A program made the position numbers and the translations under genes. A stretch of 13,396 nucleotides of DNA, taken from an uncultured Clostridia bacterium. GTDB lineage: Bacteria; Bacillota; Clostridia; Oscillospirales; Ruminococcaceae. Position 1 is the first letter of the stretch; each line of letters starts with the position of its first letter. The notes under the pieces were generated by a model that was not told the origin of the DNA, ran no database searches, and saw only the letters and a list, made by a program, of their open reading frames with translations. The stretch is from the NCBI GenBank assembly GCA_947427325.1, contig CANEHP010000043.1:1-13396 (forward strand), read 5' to 3'. Below, in pieces: positions 7,927 through 13,396 of this stretch.

Positions 7927-8565
7927 ATGTCAAACAAACAAAATCAAATGGCGGCGGAAACCGCCGCAGCATCCGCAAAGAAGTTTGATGCAAAGCGTCT
8001 TGCGGTATTGGGTCTTTTGACAGCCTTGATAATTGTACTGCAATTTGTCGGTCTTGCCCTTAGACCTACGGGATTTTTCAACATCACACTGTGTCTTGTG
8101 CCGATAATAGTGGGAGCTGCATTGTACGGCATAGGAGCGGGAGCATGGCTGGGATTTGTGTTCGGTGCTATTACGCTTACCGATGCTGCACTTTTCTTAG
8201 CTGTAAACATACCTGCAACTATTTTGGTGTGCATATTGAAAGGTACGTTGGCAGGCTTGGCTGCCGGATTGGTATTCAGACTGCTGGAAAAGAAAAATGT
8301 TTATATTGCCACCTTTACGGCGGGAATTGTCTGTCCTGTCGTCAACACAGGTGTGTTCGTGTTGGGCTGTCTGACATTCTTTATGCCCGCTATTGCGGAA
8401 TTGGGCGCTGCCAATGGCTTTGACAACGCTGTGGAATTTCTGTTTGTGGGAATGATTACCGTTAATTTCTTTGTGGAGCTGGCGGTAAATCTTGTCCTTG
8501 GCTCCGGTATTGCCGTTATTATCAGGCTTGGCAGGAGAATGCTCGGAAGAAGAGCTTCGCATTAA
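7927..8565 (+). CDS. ECF transporter substrate-binding S component, PanT-like
   Basis: A 212-residue, very hydrophobic protein with about six predicted membrane segments after a 24-residue polar N-terminus, the shape of an ECF-transporter S component that captures a vitamin and docks on a shared EcfT/EcfA energising module. Family-like stretches are the first helix (LAVLGLLTALIIVLQF), the KGTLAGLAAGL segment near the middle, CPVVNTGVFVLG, and VNFFVELAVNLVLGSGIAVI near the end, followed by a basic tail (RLGRRMLGRR). Ribosome site AAAGGAG (7914-7920) is 6 nt from the ATG. Pantothenate is the likely substrate because coaX is 135 bp upstream in the same direction; substrate identity is inference, and other vitamins cannot be excluded. 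The energising subunits are not in this window. Confidence 0.8.
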   Translation: MSNKQNQMAAETAAASAKKFDAKRLAVLGLLTALIIVLQFVGLALRPTGFFNITLCLVPIIVGAALYGIGAGAWLGFVFGAITLTDAALFLAVNIPATILVCILKGTLAGLAAGLVFRLLEKKNVYIATFTAGIVCPVVNTGVFVLGCLTFFMPAIAELGAANGFDNAVEFLFVGMITVNFFVELAVNLVLGSGIAVIIRLGRRMLGRRASH

Positions 8566-8600
8566 ATTTTCGTTAGGCTTTAGCGAATAAAGTAAATAAT

Positions 8601-8634
8601 AAAACAGGGACTGTTTTGGCAGTTCCTGTTTTTT
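8601..8634 (+). terminator. Intrinsic terminator, possibly bidirectional
   Basis: AACAGGGACTG (8603-8613) pairs with CAGTTCCTGTT (8620-8630) with one G-U wobble around a 6-nt loop, followed by a T-run to 8634. On the opposite strand the same hairpin is followed by TTTTATTATTT, so it may also end the converging uma2-like transcript. Confidence 0.9.
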
Positions 8635-8714
8635 ATATGCGGCGGCGGAATTTGGTTTTCATGGGGAAGCTGTGCAAATTTGTTTTCAAACAAGCCCTAA
8701 TCCCTGTTTTTAAT

Positions 8715-9281
8715 TTATGTGATTTGCAGATTGTCGGGGATTTTTATTGAAAGGCCGCTGTAGATACCTACAGGGACTTCCTCGCCTAATTTATAATGCG
8801 TAATTTCAACTTTGCCGTCACAACCATTTACATAACCGTATACAGTAACCAATTTATCGGCCGGGTCAACTATCCAATACTCCCTCACACCTGCTTTCCA
8901 ATATTTAGTGGGCTTAACAAAATAATCCATTACTCTGCTTTCCTGCATAACTATCTCAACGATCCAATCAGGCGCACCGTTACATGCTCTTTCATCAAAT
9001 TTAGTCAAATCGCAGGTAACAGAAATGTCAGGCACAACAAGGTTTGATTCGTCATTGTTGATAACTACGGCAAAGGGAGAAGTTAAAGCTTCACCGATTT
9101 TATTATTGTCAATGATATAACTATATATTTCCCGAAATAATTTTCCTAATGTTCTTTGATGTGTCGTAGTTGTCATAGGCATAGGATAAATTTTTCCGTC
9201 TATCAGCTCCGCTCTTTCTCCGTCAGGCAGTGCAAAAATATCTTCAATGGTGTAAGTTTTCTCCTCGTTTGCTGTTTCCAT
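8715..9281 (-). CDS. Uma2-family (DUF820) PD-(D/E)XK nuclease-like protein
   Basis: A 188-residue protein with the full Uma2/DUF820 pattern, a PD-(D/E)XK nuclease fold of unknown biological role. In order it shows ERAELIDGKIYPM (22-34), H41, VPDISV (83-88, with acidic D85), WIVEIVMQES (106-115, with E109), K126-Y127, and GVREYWIVDP (131-140). The metal-binding acidic residues and lysine all seem present, so it is likely catalytically competent. The ATG at 9281 is preceded on its strand by AGAGAGG (9289-9295). Its own promoter gives a leader of only about 20 nt. It is divergent from mfd and converges on the ECF gene. The family occurs in many paralogues in some genomes and is often considered mobile or defence-related, but its role here is unknown. 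Confidence 0.87.
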   Translation of the reverse strand: METANEEKTYTIEDIFALPDGERAELIDGKIYPMPMTTTTHQRTLGKLFREIYSYIIDNNKIGEALTSPFAVVINNDESNLVVPDISVTCDLTKFDERACNGAPDWIVEIVMQESRVMDYFVKPTKYWKAGVREYWIVDPADKLVTVYGYVNGCDGKVEITHYKLGEEVPVGIYSGLSIKIPDNLQIT

Positions 9282-9308
9282 ACTTTTACCTCTCTCATAA
9301 GTTATATT

Positions 9309-9337
9309 ATTGTATCACATTTTATTTTTGTTATCAA
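9309..9337 (-). promoter_or_regulatory. Promoter for the Uma2-family gene
   Basis: Read on the minus strand: -35 TTGATA (9337-9332), 17-nt spacer, -10 TACAAT (9314-9309). The transcript would start near 9302, about 20 nt before the ATG. Confidence 0.75.
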
Positions 9338-9362
9338 GTGCATAACAGCTTTTTTCGACAAG

Positions 9363-9410
9363 CTTTTTCCTGATTTTTTCCAATAACTTTTTCTTGATTT
9401 TTTCCAATAA
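9363..9410 (+). repeat. Tandem 24-nt repeat in the uma2-mfd divergent region
   Basis: Units at 9363-9386 and 9387-9410 are head-to-tail copies differing at one base (C9370 versus T9394). Each is pyrimidine-rich on the plus strand and ends in CCAATAA. The single difference turns CTGATT into TTGATT, the -35 of the mfd promoter. Confidence 0.9.
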
Positions 9411-9422
9411 ATGTGATAAAAT
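9394..9422 (+). promoter_or_regulatory. Promoter for mfd
   Basis: -35 TTGATT (9394-9399), 17-nt spacer, -10 TAAAAT (9417-9422), with TGA just before the -10 giving an extended -10. Transcription would begin near 9429, leaving a leader of about 113 nt that contains a GC-rich hairpin. Confidence 0.75.
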
Positions 9423-9457
9423 AAAAAAGTAAAAATTACCTCCAGGGTTTTGAAATA

Positions 9458-9479
9458 GGGGCTGTTGTCTTACAGCCCC
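9458..9479 (+). other. Perfect 8-bp GC-rich hairpin in the mfd leader
   Basis: GGGGCTGT (9458-9465) and ACAGCCCC (9472-9479) pair exactly around a 6-nt loop. This resembles a terminator stem, but the following CTGTTGTCGTTGTT is only mildly T-rich. It could be a weak attenuator, a stability element or a decayed terminator. Confidence 0.55.
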
Positions 9480-9541
9480 CTGTTGTCGTTGTTAAACCAA
9501 AAATCTACAGATACAGAGTTCATAAAAGAGGTCAGCCCAAA

Positions 9542-12500
9542 ATGGAATACTTTACAAAATTAGCCCAAAATATCCCCGAATATGCAAGAGCCGAAAAGGC
9601 AATGAAAAACCCCCTGCGCCCCTCCCTTGTGACGGGTCTGGCGGGAATACACAAGGCGCACCTACTGTCAAGGCTTGCCCTTTGCGGCGAAGCCCCCGTT
9701 TTGGTCATCACAAAATCCGAGGCGGACGCAGTAAGGCTCGTATCCGATATAAACACCTTCAGCGGAGAGGAAAGGGCGGTGCTGTTTCCCGCCAAGGATA
9801 TGATTTTGGGAGAAACGGAGGCGGTTTCGGGAGAATACACCTACCGCAGAATCGACGCACTTTATAAGCTGTCCCAAGGGCTTGTGCCCATGGCGGTTTG
9901 CTCCCCCGATTCGGCCGTACAGCTGACGCTGTCGAAGAATGCTCTGCTGGATAATTCCGTTACTTTGAAAAAGGGAGAGGAATATAACCTTACGGAATTG
10001 GTGCAGAAGCTCATAAACGCAGGCTTTTCACGCTTTGAGGCGGTGGAGAGCAGAGGGCAGATCTCGGTAAGAGGCTCTATTCTCGATATTTTTCCCGTAA
10101 ATTCGGAAAAGCCCGTGCGTGTTGAATTTTGGGGCGATGAAATTGACCAAATGGCATATTTTGAAACGGATACCCAGCGCAGAACCGAGAATGCGGCGGA
10201 GATACGAATTGCCCCCAATACGGAGCAGCTTATGGGAAGAGAGGAGCTTATCGGAAAAATAGAAGCCCTTATTTCAAAGCAAAAGGGAAAAAATTCCGAG
10301 AAGGCCGTTAAAAATCTGCGCAGGGATTTAAACCGCCTTAAAGACGGTCTGTCTATTATGGGCGATAAATATTTCCCCCTTTACTGTCCCGAAGCCGCAA
10401 GCATTTTCGATTACGCAAGGGCGGTTATAGTCTGCGAAAACAGCGGCTGTAACGAAGCCCTGCGGGGTGCGCTGAGTCAGCATACGGAGGAATTAAAGCT
10501 GCTTTTCGAAGAGGGCAGCCTTTGCAGAGGGCTTGACCGATATTGTCTTACCAAAGCGGAATACGGCGAAAAGCTTAACTCCAAGCTAAGGCTTTATCTT
10601 GACAACTTTATAAGAGGGGGCGGACTTTCCCTTGATAACATTATACCCGTCGCCGCCAATTCCGTTGCCCTTTGGAGTGGCGAATACGGCATTTTAAAGG
10701 AGCAGCTTTCCGACTACTCCGACAACGGCTACAGCATTGCCGTTTTTGCGGGAACGGAAAAGGGCGCAAGAAATTTAGCGGAGGAGCTGACAAGGGACGG
10801 ATTTTCCGCCGAGTACTTTTCAAATCCCTCCAAGCCCTTAAAAAACAAGATCATAATACTTTCGGGTATGCTGTCCTCGGGCTTTGATTATCCCGACGCA
10901 AAATACGTCTGCCTTTCGCACACGGCGGTTACTTCCATAAAAAAAGCCGCCCCTAAGAGGAAAAAGGCTGAGATAATAAGCTCTCTTGACGAAATAGCGG
11001 TAGGGGAATTGGTGGTTCACAATTCCTACGGTATCGGCGTTTTTATGGGCGTTGAGAATATCCGTGACGGAAAGGTGAACAAGGATTATATAAAAATCCG
11101 GTATGCGGGAACGGACGTGCTTTATGTGCCCGTTACCCAGCTTGACCTTATTTCCAGATATATAGGCTCGGCGGATACAAATACCGTCAAGCTGTCCAAG
11201 CTGCACACCGACCAATGGCAAAAGGCGAAAACCAAAGCCAAGGCGGCGGCAAAGGAGATGGCGGAGGAGCTTACCCAATTATATGCAAAGCGGCTTAAAA
11301 GCAAGGGCTTTGCCTTTTCTCCCGACAACAGGGATCAGGAGGAATTTGAAAACCGCTTTAACTATGTGGAAACCGACGATCAGCTGCGCTGCGCCGCCGA
11401 AATAAAGTCCGATATGGAAAAGGAAGCCCCCATGGACAGACTGCTTTGCGGCGATGTGGGCTTCGGAAAAACCGAGGTTGCGTTAAGAGGCGCCTTTAAG
11501 TGCGTTATGGACGGCAAGCAGTGCGCCCTTTTATGCCCTACCACCGTTCTTGCATGGCAGCATTATCAGACGGTTTTAAGGCGCTTTGAGGGTTATCCCG
11601 TAAAAATAGCGCTGCTGTCCCGCTTTATTACCCCAAAGGAGCAAAAGCAGGTGCTGGAGCAGCTGAAAAAGGGTATGGTGGATATGATAATCGGCACTCA
11701 CCGTTTAGTTCAGAAGGACGTGGAGTTTAAGGATTTGGGTCTTGTCATAATAGACGAGGAACAGCGGTTCGGCGTTGCCCATAAGGAGCGGTTCAAGGAA
11801 ATGTTTTCGGGAGTGGATATACTTACCCTTTCCGCCACGCCTATCCCCAGAACCCTTAATATGGCGATGACGGGAATAAGGGATATGAGCGTTTTGGAAA
11901 CTCCTCCCCAGGACAGACAGCCCATAACCACCTTTGTAACGGAGCACGACTGGGGCGTTGTGGCAGCCGCCATAAACAAGGAGCTGAGGCGAAACGGACA
12001 GGTTTACTATATCCACAACAGAGTCGAAAGCATAGTAAGCTGCGCCGCCAGGCTGCACGAATTGGTTCCCGAAGCAAATATAGGGATAGCTCACGGAAAG
12101 ATGGAGGAGGACGAGCTGCTGGAGGTATGGAGCAGACTGCTGAACGGTGAAATAAACCTTCTTGTATGCACCACTCTTATAGAAACAGGCGTGGACGTCC
12201 CCAACTGCAACACGCTGATTATAGAGTCTGCGGAAAATATGGGACTTGCGCAGCTGCACCAGCTAAGGGGACGTGTAGGCAGAACAAATCGCCGTGCTTA
12301 TGCATATTTTACCTTTAAGAAAGGCAAGGTGCTTTCCGAAATCGCCACAAAAAGGCTTGAAGCCATACGTGAATTTACAAAGTTCGGCAGCGGCTTCAGA
12401 ATAGCCATGCGGGATTTGGAGATAAGGGGAGCAGGCTCTATTTTAGGCGCTCATCAGTCGGGGCATTTAACGGCAGTGGGCTATGATATGTATTTAAAGC

Positions 12501-12982
12501 TGCTGGACCGGGCGGTAAAGGAAAGAAACGGGGAACAGCCGAGGGAAGAAAGGGCATGCCTTATCGATATAAAGGCGGACGCATATATTCCCGAAAGCTA
12601 TGTGCCCAGCTCCGCACAAAGAATCACCTGCTACCGCAAGATAGCTTCGATTAAAACCGAGGCGGATTCCCTGGATGTAACGGACGAGCTTATCGACCGC
12701 TACGGCGACGTGCCAAAGTCGGTGTACAGCTTAATAAGGATCGCCCTTATGCGCACAGTGGCGGAAAGGACGGGAATAGACGAGATAGTTCAGAATAACG
12801 ACAGTGTGATATTCTATACCGAAAACCCCGATCTTCAAAGGGTAGGGGAATGCTCGGATCTGTTAAAGGACAGAGTAAGCCTTAATATGACGGGAAGGGT
12901 TAGTATAAAGGTAAAATCCGAGCCTAAGGAGGACGTGCTTGATTTAATGAAAGCTTTTTTGGATTGCTATGGAGCTGAATAA
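9542..12982 (+). CDS. mfd: Transcription-repair coupling factor Mfd
   Basis: A 1146-residue Mfd, full length for the family. It removes RNA polymerase stalled at DNA damage by ATP-driven DNA translocation and recruits UvrA. The UvrB-like N-terminal part includes GQISVRGSILDIFP and VRVEFWGDEID at about 175-205. The polymerase-binding domain begins near 487 with VGELVVHNSYGIG (487-499). The RecG-like motor carries GDVGFGKT (Walker A, 637-644), D738-E-E-Q741 (Walker B), LTLSATPIPRT (761-771), and the later GVDVPN, QLRGRVGR and FRIAMRDLEIRG motifs. The TRCF C-terminal domain follows from about 1010. AAGAGGT (9526-9532) is 9 nt from the ATG. The usual VHxxHGIG appears as VHNSYGIG; otherwise nothing seems missing. 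No classic terminator follows, only repeats. Confidence 0.97.
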   Translation: MEYFTKLAQNIPEYARAEKAMKNPLRPSLVTGLAGIHKAHLLSRLALCGEAPVLVITKSEADAVRLVSDINTFSGEERAVLFPAKDMILGETEAVSGEYTYRRIDALYKLSQGLVPMAVCSPDSAVQLTLSKNALLDNSVTLKKGEEYNLTELVQKLINAGFSRFEAVESRGQISVRGSILDIFPVNSEKPVRVEFWGDEIDQMAYFETDTQRRTENAAEIRIAPNTEQLMGREELIGKIEALISKQKGKNSEKAVKNLRRDLNRLKDGLSIMGDKYFPLYCPEAASIFDYARAVIVCENSGCNEALRGALSQHTEELKLLFEEGSLCRGLDRYCLTKAEYGEKLNSKLRLYLDNFIRGGGLSLDNIIPVAANSVALWSGEYGILKEQLSDYSDNGYSIAVFAGTEKGARNLAEELTRDGFSAEYFSNPSKPLKNKIIILSGMLSSGFDYPDAKYVCLSHTAVTSIKKAAPKRKKAEIISSLDEIAVGELVVHNSYGIGVFMGVENIRDGKVNKDYIKIRYAGTDVLYVPVTQLDLISRYIGSADTNTVKLSKLHTDQWQKAKTKAKAAAKEMAEELTQLYAKRLKSKGFAFSPDNRDQEEFENRFNYVETDDQLRCAAEIKSDMEKEAPMDRLLCGDVGFGKTEVALRGAFKCVMDGKQCALLCPTTVLAWQHYQTVLRRFEGYPVKIALLSRFITPKEQKQVLEQLKKGMVDMIIGTHRLVQKDVEFKDLGLVIIDEEQRFGVAHKERFKEMFSGVDILTLSATPIPRTLNMAMTGIRDMSVLETPPQDRQPITTFVTEHDWGVVAAAINKELRRNGQVYYIHNRVESIVSCAARLHELVPEANIGIAHGKMEEDELLEVWSRLLNGEINLLVCTTLIETGVDVPNCNTLIIESAENMGLAQLHQLRGRVGRTNRRAYAYFTFKKGKVLSEIATKRLEAIREFTKFGSGFRIAMRDLEIRGAGSILGAHQSGHLTAVGYDMYLKLLDRAVKERNGEQPREERACLIDIKADAYIPESYVPSSAQRITCYRKIASIKTEADSLDVTDELIDRYGDVPKSVYSLIRIALMRTVAERTGIDEIVQNNDSVIFYTENPDLQRVGECSDLLKDRVSLNMTGRVSIKVKSEPKEDVLDLMKAFLDCYGAE

Positions 12983-13000
12983 AAAATATCGGCACTTTTA

Positions 13001-13030
13001 AAATCGGCAAAAATCGGCACAAATCGGCAC
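13001..13030 (+). repeat. 10-nt tandem repeat after mfd
   Basis: AAATCGGCA plus A or C occurs three times in exact phase at 13001, 13011 and 13021, and a related TATCGGCAC lies at 12987-12995. It leads into the longer 31-nt units. Confidence 0.8.
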
Positions 13031-13047
13031 AGCTTTTCCAAAAGCAG

Positions 13048-13154
13048 ACAAAAAATCAGCACAACTTCTCTAAAAGCGGGTTCATTTCAGCACAACTGCC
13101 CTGACAGCACGAATTTCAAAAAGTGTCGGAATTTTCAAGGAAAATTCCGACCGG
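13048..13154 (+). repeat. About 106-bp direct repeat, copy A
   Basis: Nearly the same sequence recurs at 13291-13396, with a few substitutions and one indel concentrated in the first half; the 53 nt ending at CCGG are identical. The first part is built from degenerate 31-nt units whose TCRGCACARC word begins at 13024, 13056 and 13087. The second part is the left arm and inserted hairpin of the palindromic element. There is no open frame of note. Confidence 0.9.
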
Positions 13155-13218
13155 TTCGCAAAATAAAAAGGAGCGGAGCAAGGCGGAGCGGATTTTTATT
13201 TTGCGAATTTTGAAATTC
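13111..13218. repeat. Complete palindromic repeat element with inserted hairpin
   Basis: Outer arms GAATTTCAAAA (13111-13121) and TTTTGAAATTC (13208-13218) pair exactly. Inner arms TTCGCAAAATAAAAA (13155-13169) and its exact complement (13193-13207) pair around a 23-nt purine-rich loop holding GGAGCGGA twice (13170, 13185). The two right arms are contiguous, while the left arms are separated by a perfect 11-bp hairpin, TCGGAATTTTC (13126-13136) with GAAAATTCCGA (13140-13150). The result is a 26-bp stem with a side hairpin. No transposase gene is present. This resembles a MITE- or REP-like dispersed element; I do not recognise a named family. Confidence 0.85.
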
Positions 13219-13260
13219 TTTTAAAATCAGTAAATTACCGCCGACTTTTCTGAGAGCGGG

Positions 13261-13350
13261 CATAAATCAGCACAGCTTTTCCAGGAGCGGACATAAATCG
13301 GTACAGCTTCTCTAAAAGCGGGTTCACTCCAGCACAACTGTTCTGACAGC
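13261..13350 (+). repeat. Degenerate 31-nt tandem units, second cluster
   Basis: Three contiguous units with key words beginning at 13267, 13298 and about 13329, a 31-nt period. Each carries a variant of TCAGCACAGC, and units end in AGCGGG- or AGCGGA-like words. They parallel the cluster at 13024-13110. The units abut without unique spacers, so this is not a CRISPR array. Confidence 0.75.
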
Positions 13351-13396
13351 ACGAATTTCAAAAAGTGTCGGAATTTTCAAGGAAAATTCCGACCGG
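13291..13396 (+). repeat. About 106-bp direct repeat, copy B, including a truncated palindromic element
   Basis: Matches copy A (13048-13154) with few differences. From 13353 it repeats the left outer arm (13353-13363), the inserted hairpin (13368-13378 with 13382-13392) and CCGG at 13393-13396. The window ends exactly where the inner stem would start, so a second palindromic element is cut by the window edge. Confidence 0.88.

Noticed and set aside
7812..8690. TTTGAAAACAAA at 7812-7823 and its reverse complement at 8679-8690 flanking the ECF gene
   Set aside because: At 12 nt of low-complexity A/T-rich sequence this is plausible by chance, and no other sign of a mobile unit accompanies it.
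9458..9495. Intrinsic terminator upstream of mfd
   Set aside because: The stem is strong but lacks a continuous T-run, and it lies downstream of the best mfd promoter; kept only as a leader hairpin.
13024..13396. CRISPR array
   Set aside because: The 31-nt units are contiguous and degenerate, with no unique spacers between conserved repeats, and no cas gene is nearby.

Overview
The window looks like a chromosomal segment of a Gram-positive Clostridia bacterium, perhaps a gut Ruminococcus- or Eubacterium-like lineage. The clues are AGGAG-type ribosome sites, housekeeping-type promoters with 17-nt spacers, a CsbB/YfhO-type envelope pair, a type III pantothenate kinase next to an ECF S component, and an Mfd of Firmicute type. 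The genus is inferred from gene content and style only; no rRNA or other marker is present.

Layout: 1-99 is the right half of a palindromic repeat with a tandem-duplicated 43-nt unit. It runs directly into the ribosome site of an Abi_2/AbiF-like HEPN gene (109-1107). A strong promoter then drives a membrane protein with a DUF4097-like beta-helical ectodomain (1264-2385). Next come a GtrB/CsbB-like polyprenyl-phosphate glycosyltransferase (2529-3449) and a giant YfhO-family membrane glycosyltransferase with a charged tail (3748-6762). These are followed by coaX (7015-7791), a PanT-like ECF S component (7927-8565) and a terminator that may work in both directions. A Uma2-family nuclease (8715-9281, minus strand) and mfd (9542-12982, plus strand) are divergently transcribed from a 260-bp region with two well-formed promoters. 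The last 414 bp hold no gene and consist of layered repeats.

How the genes may work together: the glycosyltransferase and YfhO form a probable two-gene module that charges a lipid carrier with a sugar and then transfers it to a cell-surface polymer outside the membrane; the flippase is not in the window. CoaX and the S component fit pantothenate uptake followed by phosphorylation to coenzyme A. Mfd is core transcription-coupled repair. The Abi_2 and Uma2 genes are the accessory, defence-like or mobile-like elements.

The least explained material is the repeat family. A complete copy at 13111-13218 can fold as a long stem with an extra hairpin inserted in one arm and a purine-rich loop. Half copies lie at both window edges, which suggests an abundant dispersed element and possibly contig breaks inside it. 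Its right half sits immediately upstream of the HEPN gene, so a structured or repeated RNA controlling that gene is a testable but unproven idea.
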